Shown here: one piece after another, positions 32,176-40,500 of the stretch
Layout of the letters: every line of letters begins with the position of its first letter
Numbering within the stretch: the stretch's first letter is position 1
Source of the DNA: Caryophanales bacterium
Lineage (GTDB): Bacteria; Bacillota_I; Bacilli_A; RF39; UBA660
DNA length: 40,557 bases
NCBI GenBank assembly: GCA_016282415.1
Contig: JAEEKO010000002.1
Span: 1-40,557 of the forward strand
Direction: 5' to 3'
Translations under genes and position numbers: made by a program
The notes under the pieces: generated by a model
Told to the model about the DNA's origin: nothing
Seen by the model: the letters and a program-made list of their open reading frames with translations, nothing else
Database searches by the model: none

Positions 32176-32650
32176 ATAATTCAATATATTTTTCAAACCA
32201 AGTTTGTAATGTACTACTATCTTTGTAATATTGTAAGTCTTCATCACTTTGAGCATCTAAGTAAGCTTTTAATTTACCTTTTTTGAAAATCATCATTGAT
32301 GGAGCATATTTAACTTCGTCTTTTAAATCAGTTTGACTAAATTCCTTATATTCAATACGATAAACTGTTATTTTATTTTTAACAACAAAATCAACAGCTT
32401 TTGAACCAAATACAACACATGAAGTACAACCATCTAAAGTTAAATATAAAATGAAATTTTCTTTCTTATCAACTAATTCTTCATAGCGATCATGTTTAAT
32501 ATCAATAATTGACATATTTTCATAATACTTTTCTTCTAATCTAAATGGTTTATTATTAATTGCTTTAATTCCGAAGAATAAACCACAACCGCCAATAATA
32601 ACTACTAGCAATACAACGACTACTACTATTCCTAATACTTTCTTATTCAT
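32174..32650 (-). CDS. Membrane-anchored thioredoxin-like protein
   Basis: The 158-residue protein has an N-terminal anchor (about 5-28) and an extracellular thioredoxin fold. The redox motif is Cys74-Thr-Ser-Cys77 (LDGCTSC), and the cis-proline is at 116 (YAPSMMIF). Family members act in disulfide exchange; bacteriocin-transport accessory and DsbE-like proteins have similar layouts. The start overlaps the stop of the rhodanese-like lipoprotein (TAATG), so the two are coupled and both face the outside. They could handle sulfur or disulfide chemistry on surface proteins such as the Cys-rich one at 18509. Confidence 0.85.
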   Translation of the reverse strand: MNKKVLGIVVVVVLLVVIIGGCGLFFGIKAINNKPFRLEEKYYENMSIIDIKHDRYEELVDKKENFILYLTLDGCTSCVVFGSKAVDFVVKNKITVYRIEYKEFSQTDLKDEVKYAPSMMIFKKGKLKAYLDAQSDEDLQYYKDSSTLQTWFEKYIEL

Positions 32651-33306
32651 TATTTAACCTCCGTTAATGTTTTGAAATCAATATTATGATATGGAACTTT
32701 CCAAAAATCATAAGTTCCTTTATCATTCTTAACTTCTACTTTATTCTTACCTTCATAATACCAAAAACCACCAACATTGTAAATATTATTCTCATCCCAA
32801 CCTAATGAAACTAATAAACCTTTTGTCATGCCGGCATAACCACCGCCACCACACATCAAGAAAATGTTTTTATCTTTAGGAAATAAGTATTCTAAAATTG
32901 CCATTGATTCTTCATACATTGGTTGATATTTACCATTACGATCCATTTTAAATAAAGTTTTACCAGCGTAAGTATTTCCTACTGCTTCTGGTAAGCCCGT
33001 AACTTCAATTAAGTATGGTAATGGTACAATTTCAAAGCCATTAACAAATCCGGATAAATAACGATCACCACCAATTTTTTCATAACTAGCAGGATCTTCT
33101 AACATTCTCATATCACGATAAACACTATCAGTTCTTCCTAAATATTTATCAATTGTTTCTTCGTTGATATTCTTATCAATACCAAGTTCTCCCCTTTGAC
33201 CTCCAGTAACTTCTGGTTTAGGTAAATCACTTACTTTCTTATTAGTACATCCTACTAATAATAATGAGACTACAATAAGTAGTAAAATATATTTTGTTTT
33301 CTTCAT
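32650..33306 (-). CDS. Rhodanese-like lipoprotein
   Basis: A type II signal with lipobox LLVGC (Cys20) predicts a lipid-anchored extracellular protein of 218 residues. The rest resembles a rhodanese domain: DMR at 65-67 in the position of the DVR strand, a substrate Cys152 in LMCGGGGYAG, a following helix, and GWDENNIYNVGGFWYYEG near the end as in rhodaneses. The active loop CGGGGY lacks the usual Arg residues, so activity is uncertain. Translationally coupled to the thioredoxin-like protein. Confidence 0.82.
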   Translation of the reverse strand: MKKTKYILLLIVVSLLLVGCTNKKVSDLPKPEVTGGQRGELGIDKNINEETIDKYLGRTDSVYRDMRMLEDPASYEKIGGDRYLSGFVNGFEIVPLPYLIEVTGLPEAVGNTYAGKTLFKMDRNGKYQPMYEESMAILEYLFPKDKNIFLMCGGGGYAGMTKGLLVSLGWDENNIYNVGGFWYYEGKNKVEVKNDKGTYDFWKVPYHNIDFKTLTEVK

Positions 33307-33325
33307 CTTACACCACCATATATTA

Positions 33326-33354
33326 ATTATATCGTTCCATAAAAAAAATTACAA
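33326..33354 (-). promoter_or_regulatory. Promoter of the rhodanese-thioredoxin operon
   Basis: TTGTAA (33349-33354), a 17-base spacer and perfect TATAAT (33326-33331). The -35 box lies inside the terminator stem of the upstream gene. Confidence 0.65.
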
Positions 33355-33375
33355 GTAATTAATAAGCTTGTAATT
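33341..33375 (-). terminator. Terminator of the small secreted protein gene
   Basis: Nine-bp stem AATTACAAG (33347-33355) and CTTGTAATT (33367-33375), followed by about eight T. The stop codon is in the loop. Confidence 0.75.
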
Positions 33376-33709
33376 CATTAACAACACTTTCTAATTCATC
33401 TGGTGTCACATTATTAATAACTGTCGTCATTATTTCTTGTAAATCATTATTATCTAAACATATATCATTAAAAAAGTAACTAGTTTTATTTTCACTACAA
33501 GGATAGTTACCAAGATCGATTTCCGTACCAACCTTTTTACTTAATGAATTAGTACGATTTTGAAATGTATCTTCATCAACTTCCCTAATTTCAAAATTAT
33601 GCCCAAATACTTTTTCTTTAAAATCACTAACACTTAACCCATAAGTATCACTACTATTTAAGATAACCGCCCCTATTATTACTATTAATAAAAAAATAAT
33701 TCTTTTCAT
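33359..33709 (-). CDS. Small secreted protein, 116 aa
   Basis: Family not recognised. ATG 33709 is chosen because GAGGTGG lies just before it; an earlier in-frame start would put charged residues before the signal. MKRIIFLLIVIIGAVILNS forms a signal peptide, with a likely cut near TYG-LSV. The mature part of about 90 residues is acidic, with two Cys (in YPCSEN and DICLDN) that could pair. Promoter at 33732-33759. It sits upstream of the rhodanese operon in the same direction, separated by a terminator. Confidence 0.75.
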   Translation of the reverse strand: MKRIIFLLIVIIGAVILNSSDTYGLSVSDFKEKVFGHNFEIREVDEDTFQNRTNSLSKKVGTEIDLGNYPCSENKTSYFFNDICLDNNDLQEIMTTVINNVTPDELESVVNELQAY

Positions 33710-33731
33710 AGCCACCTCAAACTTGCTACTT

Positions 33732-33759
33732 ATTATATACAAAAATAACGAAATTACAA
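33732..33759 (-). promoter_or_regulatory. Promoter of the small secreted protein gene
   Basis: TTGTAA (33754-33759), a 16-base spacer and TATAAT (33732-33737). Confidence 0.6.
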
Positions 33760-33831
33760 GTTTTTTTATTGCTTAATAAAAATTATTATTTTATAATAAA
33801 AAACAATTACATTTTACAAGGAGAAATTAAT

Positions 33832-34578
33832 ATGCGTTTAATTAAGATTGACGAAAAGAAAAACAAAGTCTATGTTTATAATGTTAAAGCTAACGTTGAA
33901 AAACTAGATGAATTAAGAGATGAAATTGCTATTAATTGTGGTATGATTACAAGCTTTTTTAAATATAGAAAGCATAATCCTGAAAAACCTATTGATAAAA
34001 GAGTAATTATCGATACTTATGAATATGAAGGCGAATTTGAAAGCATTGAAAATGGAATCCATGATAGCGGTGTACTATATACATGGAAAGGATTCCGATT
34101 TGCGTCTACAGATTTAACAAAGGATATTGCTGCTTTTACTGCTATGTATAAAAATAAACCAGTTCATTTTTATGAAGATGATATTGAATTATTATTAGCA
34201 CTAAGTGGAAATAAAGAATATCCAACAAAAGAAGAAATTGAAAAGAAAAATAATGATAAATTAAAAAATAGATATAAAACAATTCATGATACAATTGATT
34301 TTTACAATTTTGAAGAAAAAGAAGTGACTAAAGAAAAACTTATTGATTCAATGCTATCTAGTGATATAGATAATATGCATGAATTAATTAAAGCAAATAA
34401 AAAAGCTGATGAACTAAGAGTGTTAAAAGATCAAAACGATTATATTAAAGAAGTAGCTAAATTAATTAGTTTTAAATGTATTAATAGTATGGACTTAGAT
34501 ACATATAAAGCTGCAATTAATTTAAGTGAAGGTGGATATCGTCTTAAACCAAAGAATAATAAAAACAAGACTAGTTAG
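33832..34578 (+). CDS. Hypothetical protein, 248 aa
   Basis: Family not recognised. The ATG at 33832 follows AAGGAG with good spacing; an upstream in-frame TTG lies at the -35 region of the promoter (TTGCTT-17-TATAAT, 33769-33797). The protein begins MRLIKIDEKKNKVYVYNVKA. It is soluble-looking, highly charged, with a probable helical Lys/Glu-rich region (about 135-205). Its last codons and stop are shared with the terminator hairpin and overlap the end of the convergent membrane-protein gene by four bases. Confidence 0.75.
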   Translation: MRLIKIDEKKNKVYVYNVKANVEKLDELRDEIAINCGMITSFFKYRKHNPEKPIDKRVIIDTYEYEGEFESIENGIHDSGVLYTWKGFRFASTDLTKDIAAFTAMYKNKPVHFYEDDIELLLALSGNKEYPTKEEIEKKNNDKLKNRYKTIHDTIDFYNFEEKEVTKEKLIDSMLSSDIDNMHELIKANKKADELRVLKDQNDYIKEVAKLISFKCINSMDLDTYKAAINLSEGGYRLKPKNNKNKTS

Positions 34579-34590
34579 TCTTGTTTTTTA
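34563..34590. terminator. Bidirectional terminator encoding both convergent C-termini
   Basis: A 12-bp stem AAAAACAAGACT/AGTCTTGTTTTT with a 4-base loop. The plus-strand gene reads NKTS then stop through it, and the minus-strand gene reads KKQD then stop. T-runs lie on both sides. Confidence 0.85.
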
Positions 34591-36608
34591 TATACTTCAT
34601 TAATTAATAATACAGTACATAAAATGATTATTAAAATACCACCAAATAATAAGTATAACCAGAATGGTACTTGACTCCATACATCTTTTAATGCATGTAT
34701 TAAGTTCAATACGCTAAATATAACACCAATTATAAAATATGAAGTTGTATATTTCTTTTGTAATAAACTATAAATTATTAATCCTAAACATGTAACCCCA
34801 GCTAAAATACTTAAATAGATTCCTGGTGAATAAATATCAAAGAAAACAATGAATGAAATAAAGATAATAAATAATACATGTTTTAATAAACTATTCTTCT
34901 TATCAATTGGGAAGATTGTCATAAATAAGATAAAGATTAAATATAAACTTACTAATAATGAAGAAATATCATCATTTAAATTAATTTGACGAATAAATAC
35001 CGAGAATGGCAATACAGAATAAATTGTTAAGAAATACTTATTAAATTTACTTTTAAATGGTAATAAGTAATTTATAAATGCTACTAATAAGCATAATAAT
35101 GATCCTATAGTTAAAGATAAATTAAATGGTTGAAGTCCAATGAAGATACTTGATAATAACAACATATAAATCATTAATGCAAAAACACTTAATACCTTAT
35201 AACCAACACTCTTATTGCCTTTAATAACAGTATAAATATATAATAAGTAACTAATTAATAATCCAACTAGTTGAATAATATTACTAGATACTGAAATACC
35301 ACATGAAACTAGGTTACCAAAAATATTAAAACAAATTAGAGTAATACATAGTGATAAATCAATTCCTTTAACCCCTTCATCTTTATCAATGAAATGCATT
35401 ATAAATAATACACCACTAAGAATAACTAAATAATTTCTTAAAAGAATATCGATTACATAATCATCTATTAAATTAATAACACTAGCACCAACAATTATAA
35501 TAACGATTGGTCGAATATAATCATAAAATACTGTTTTACTACCAATACTATTTAAAACATTTACTAATAATAAATTAATTGCTGCTAATAAAATGGTTAT
35601 GGCAGATGAACAAACATTAAAAATCACTAATATGAAGGCTGTAATTAATCCAATTATATTATTTGCTTTATAAATAACTTCATCATTCTTTAAATTAAAG
35701 ATTTTAACCATTAAATAATAGAATAAATAAACAAATAATGATAATCCAACTGCTAAACAATCATAACCATCTAGTGGTGATTGCAATAATGAACCCGTAG
35801 CAATTGCAACCATATAAGATGCAATTACATTTAATACTACAAATAATTTACGACGATCCTTAATCGTAAAGATTAAAGAACTAATTAATGATAATACTGA
35901 TGCTATTACCATTACAAATGAATAATCTAATATAATTATTTCAAAGAATAATAATAAATAGAATAAATAGTTAGCAATAACTGCTACTGCATAAATAAAG
36001 CCTTTTCTTGGTGCAAAAATATGAAGTAAGAAATAGAAAATACTCATATATAACATTGCATATTCAAAATCTAATTCAAAATGATTAAATATGAATGGTG
36101 CAATTAAGAAGAAAGCAATACTTCCAACCGTTTTAGCAAATCTTGATTTAAATAATAAATCATAAATAAACATAAAGATGGTTACTAAACCAAATATTGT
36201 TGCCATAACAATTGATGCACCTTCACCACCAAAGCTAAACCACTCACCAAATGTTTCAAAATAACCAATACCAACTAAGGTAAAAACCATAAATAAGAGT
36301 GATATTAATAAATAGCTCTTAGTAGTACTTCTGATTTTGATAAATAAAGCACTAACAATTGATAGTAACATAAATACTACACTAATTAATGCAAGTAATA
36401 ATACTTTAAAAGTATCACCAATAAATTCATAATTACTTGTTGCTAAGATAATACCAGCAACTAATACCATAAATACACCTAATTTTAAAAAGATATCAAT
36501 TCTTTTAATATCAGGACTTACTTCCTCTTTTTTTATTTCTGGTAATTTTGTTCCACAATCTTTACAAAACTTACCAAATCCTTCTTTACTACATTTAGGA
36601 CAAATCAT
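34575..36608 (-). CDS. Zinc-ribbon polytopic membrane protein (DUF2157-like)
   Basis: The 677-residue protein starts with a zinc ribbon (Cys3, Cys6, Cys15, Cys18 in CPKC..FCKDCG), then about twenty hydrophobic helices from residue 40 to the end. There is no obvious transporter signature. Zinc-ribbon plus many-helix proteins of this kind are common in Firmicutes with unknown roles. The Shine-Dalgarno TAGGAGG contains the TAG stop of the upstream anchored-protein gene, so the two are coupled. Confidence 0.82.
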   Translation of the reverse strand: MICPKCSKEGFGKFCKDCGTKLPEIKKEEVSPDIKRIDIFLKLGVFMVLVAGIILATSNYEFIGDTFKVLLLALISVVFMLLSIVSALFIKIRSTTKSYLLISLLFMVFTLVGIGYFETFGEWFSFGGEGASIVMATIFGLVTIFMFIYDLLFKSRFAKTVGSIAFFLIAPFIFNHFELDFEYAMLYMSIFYFLLHIFAPRKGFIYAVAVIANYLFYLLLFFEIIILDYSFVMVIASVLSLISSLIFTIKDRRKLFVVLNVIASYMVAIATGSLLQSPLDGYDCLAVGLSLFVYLFYYLMVKIFNLKNDEVIYKANNIIGLITAFILVIFNVCSSAITILLAAINLLLVNVLNSIGSKTVFYDYIRPIVIIIVGASVINLIDDYVIDILLRNYLVILSGVLFIMHFIDKDEGVKGIDLSLCITLICFNIFGNLVSCGISVSSNIIQLVGLLISYLLYIYTVIKGNKSVGYKVLSVFALMIYMLLLSSIFIGLQPFNLSLTIGSLLCLLVAFINYLLPFKSKFNKYFLTIYSVLPFSVFIRQINLNDDISSLLVSLYLIFILFMTIFPIDKKNSLLKHVLFIIFISFIVFFDIYSPGIYLSILAGVTCLGLIIYSLLQKKYTTSYFIIGVIFSVLNLIHALKDVWSQVPFWLYLLFGGILIIILCTVLLINEVYKKQD

Positions 36609-36619
36609 ATCATTACCTC

Positions 36620-37009
36620 CTAATTAACTTTATATTCAATTTTTTCAGCTTCTTCAATATTTAAATCTGTTTTAGCATTAATCTTAAATTCATCATTCTT
36701 TTTTAAATTCCGATTAACAATATTATTTACTTTAATAATTTTATTATTATTTTTATCATAGAAAATTACATCAATGCTCTTAACGGTTTTAGTTTCGTCC
36801 GCTGTAACGGTTGCGGTAAAATCGTAGAATTTACCTTCTTTTTTTATTTCAACATCAGTAATTATTAAACCATCAACAAACGTTTTACCACGATTCATAT
36901 AATTATGAACCCCAATTAGTATAATAAATCCTGCTAACAGCACTGCTAGTATAATCATAACGATTGTTAATATTTTATTACGTCCTGAATTTATTTTTTT
37001 GTTTTTCAT
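36620..37009 (-). CDS. Membrane-anchored FxLYD-like protein A
   Basis: The 129-residue protein has an anchor (about 13-35) and one extracellular beta-sandwich domain (48-129) with DVEIKKEGKFYDFTATVTA and a SIDVIFYDKNNNKII stretch. It is paralogous to the 134-residue protein encoded just upstream. Similar small FxLYD-type domains occur in surface proteins of Firmicutes, function unknown. Own promoter TTGCTT-16-TATAAT; AGGTGAT precedes the ATG. Confidence 0.78.
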   Translation of the reverse strand: MKNKKINSGRNKILTIVMIILAVLLAGFIILIGVHNYMNRGKTFVDGLIITDVEIKKEGKFYDFTATVTADETKTVKSIDVIFYDKNNNKIIKVNNIVNRNLKKNDEFKINAKTDLNIEEAEKIEYKVN

Positions 37010-37027
37010 CTATTATCACCTACTATA

Positions 37028-37055
37028 ATTATACTATTTTTTAAATAATAAGCAA
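37028..37055 (-). promoter_or_regulatory. Promoter of anchored protein A
   Basis: TTGCTT (37050-37055), a 16-base spacer and TATAAT (37028-37033). Confidence 0.5.
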
Positions 37056-37067
37056 TAATCTTTGACA

Positions 37068-37097
37068 ATAAAAAAATTGCAATTTCTTGCAATTTTT
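37068..37097 (-). terminator. Terminator of the glycine-rich protein operon
   Basis: Eleven-bp stem AAAAATTGCAA (37072-37082) and TTGCAATTTTT (37087-37097), T-run on the minus strand, overlapping the stop codon. Confidence 0.8.
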
Positions 37098-37500
37098 ATT
37101 TTGTTAGTTCATAGGTAATATTATGCATATCTGAAATATCTTCATCTGTACTTGCTTTAATACTTATTGAATCATTTGGTATTACATTTCGACCAACATA
37201 ACCAATAAGTGTTACTATAACTTTATTATTTTTATCTAAAATATTTAATTTAATACCATCGATTGTTTCACTTTCTTTAACGGTTAATGTTCCAGTGTAA
37301 GTAGTTACCCCTTCCTCCGTTAAAACATGAATATCGCTGATAGTTATATTATCTGTAACACTGACATCATCAAATTTTGGATCTCCCATTCCAAGAATAG
37401 AATAAGCAATAAATGCCGCTAATGCAATCATTAAGACGCCAATGCCAATAACCCATTTACGATTTTCTTCACTTTTTATAATCGACATAAATTTTCTCAT
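37096..37500 (-). CDS. Membrane-anchored FxLYD-like protein B
   Basis: The 134-residue protein has an anchor (about 17-37) and an extracellular domain (45-134) that aligns along its length with protein A; compare GIKLNILDKNNKVIV here with SIDVIFYDKNNNKII there. The ATG overlaps the TGA stop of the giant glycine-rich protein gene (ATGA), so both are made together. It may be a membrane partner for that protein, which has no C-terminal anchor. The relation to A suggests gene duplication. Confidence 0.8.
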   Translation of the reverse strand: MRKFMSIIKSEENRKWVIGIGVLMIALAAFIAYSILGMGDPKFDDVSVTDNITISDIHVLTEEGVTTYTGTLTVKESETIDGIKLNILDKNNKVIVTLIGYVGRNVIPNDSISIKASTDEDISDMHNITYELTK

Positions 37501-40500
37501 GAGTTTTCCCCACTTACTTCTTTAGATATTTCTTCAATAATTTGTATTATTTTACTAACACTATTTTTCTTACCTAAACCATTTTCAATATCGCATGTTA
37601 TTTCATATTCACCAATTTCTAATTCATTGATATTTGAAATAACATCATCACCATTCTTACAACTAAATGTTACTCCTGATTTAGTAGATGTATATCCCGT
37701 AGGTAGTGTTATATCACTACCTACAGTTATTTCATCATCTAACTCAAGTTCAATACTTGGAGTTTCTCGATCAATACGATTAACCGTAAATGAACTTGTT
37801 GATACGACATTATTATTTTCGTCTAATGAACGAGCAAGAATAGTTACGTTTTCTTCAACTGTAATTTCACCTTGATATTCAAACCAAGTTTCACCTAAAT
37901 CTAAACTATACTCACTAGTATATCCTTTTGGATAACTAATATTAATTTTTTTAGATTCTGCATAACCAGTATTATCAATTGTAATATTTGGAGTTTCAAC
38001 GATAATCTTAGGTGCTGACTTAGGTGAAGATTTACCACCACGTCTTAATTCGAGTTCAATAGTAGTAAATGATACTGTACCAGCTCCTCCGTTACCACGG
38101 TTATTAGTTGCTGATCCTCCAACAACTGAAGTTGTACCTTCACTAGTAATAGAATTACTAAATACGTTAATTGATCCACCACCAGATGATCCCGGAGTAC
38201 CATAGCCTTTATGATCATATGCTGATGTACCATTAGCTTGCAATGTTCCAGTATTATTAAATTCACTAGCATAAATAACCAATAATCCACCTGTACCATT
38301 GCTTCCATCTGGAATACCAGAACTTAAATTTTTAGATTGACCACCTGGGTTACCAACACCACCAGAGTAGCCATCACTTCTACCACCAGAACCACCATAT
38401 TGGTTACCACTTGTTGCAATTGATTCATAGGCTGATCCACCACCAGTTCCTCCTGAATAACTTGTACCAGCTCCTCCATCTCCAGGCGTTACTGAATATG
38501 ATCCACCACCAGATCCACCACCACCTGTAGCACGACTAGAAACTGTAGAGCCAGCAGAACCAGGATTACCACTTTTATCACCAGAAGATTTCTTAGAAAC
38601 TCCTCCAGCTCCGCCTACAGCAGGAACTACTTCAAATGTATCATCACTATTTTTCCATAGATATACATTATCTCCATAAGCATATGCACCATGCGAATTA
38701 TCAATTGTTCCGGTATTATTTAATGTACCAGTAACAAATAGAACAAATCCTTTTGGTCCACCATATCGGTTATAGAATGGTTCTATCTTGGCATTATTTG
38801 TTAAATTTCCATTTACTTTAACAATTACCGTATTGGTAGCCATACGATCGCTGCCTAAACCATTACCAACGTCATTTTCATCACCAAACTTAGTATTAGT
38901 AGTAATAGTTTGATCTCCCTCTAATACATATAGGTGAACTGGGTAAGTAACCGTTTCACTATCACCTTCAACAACAAAATCATAATATCCATCGTTTAAA
39001 CTAGGGTCATTTAATATTTCCAAAATACTGTCCCCTGATTTTGATGTTCTTTCAAAAGTTCTTTCGGCAATTGGTAATTCATCAAATGATGCACTACCAG
39101 TACCGCCAAGACTACGCTTATTAGTTGCGGATCCACCGGCTACATTTACGTTTCCTTCTTTAATTAGTGTTTTAGCAAATACATTGATGGAACCACCACC
39201 AGAAGAACCTCCAGTACCATAACTATTATGTTCATATGCGGCAGTACCAGTTGCTTTTAATAAACCATTACTTTCAAATTTATCCGCATAAATCATTAAT
39301 AATCCACCAGTACCACTAACAATATGTCCATAATCAGTTTGTGGATTTACATACTCTCCACCTGGGTTACCAACACCACTACCTAAACCAGTACCGGTTC
39401 CACCCTGGCCACCATAATTGCTACCAGATGTTGTGGTCGCTTGCCATGCAGATCCTCCTCCAGTTCCACCGGAATAAGAGGTTGCAGATCCACCATCACC
39501 AGGTTTTGCGGAAGATGATCCACCACCTGATGCTCCACCACCTAGCGCACGACTTGATATTGTTGATCCATCCTTACCAGCTACTTGATATTTATCACCA
39601 GAAGTTTTCCTAGAAATTCCTCCAGCTCCACCTACAGCAGGAACAGTAGCAAATGTACCATTATCATATTTATAAATATATACATTATCACCATATGCAT
39701 ACGCACCATGAGAATTATCTATAGTACCATCATTAGTAAGTTTACCAGTTACATAAACCATAAATCCTTTTGGCCCACCATATTGTTCATGATATACAGG
39801 TCCCACTGTAACTCCTGATTTAATTTTTAAATCACCATTAAATTTGACTATGACCATATTAGTAGCCATTTTATCTTCAGTTGTACCTGACGCACAATCA
39901 GATAAAGATCCAAATTGGATATCGCTTTTAATTGATTGATTACCATTAATAACAATTAAATGCACTGGATATGTAACAGTTTCATTATCACCATTAACAA
40001 TGAAATTATAGTATCCTGTATTTAAGTTACTATCATCTAAAATATCGATAATACTATCACCAGTTTTATTAATTTTCTCAGTTGAAACAACATGATTATC
40101 ATCATATGAATCTATTTCTTCTTGAATAATACTAGTAAAATCATAATATTGACCATCAATTATTTTACCAATATTTACAGTTCCAAGACCTCCATTACCA
40201 CCTCTACTGGTATTAGATGTCGTTTTTAGTGTTCCACCTGCAACTGATATATCACCTTTTAAATCATTATATACACTCAAGTATGAAACACTAGGTGAAA
40301 TCAAATTAATAGCATTATTTGCAAAGATATTAACGGATCCACCACCAGAACCACCACCAATGTAAGTAGCAGAAGCGGCTTCATGACCTTTAGCAAGAAT
40401 TGTCCCATTATTTTCATATTCATCAGAATAAATAATAAGTAATCCACCAGTACCTCCAGCAGGGTTACCGGCTCCTGCTCCAGCACCAGTTCCATAACCA

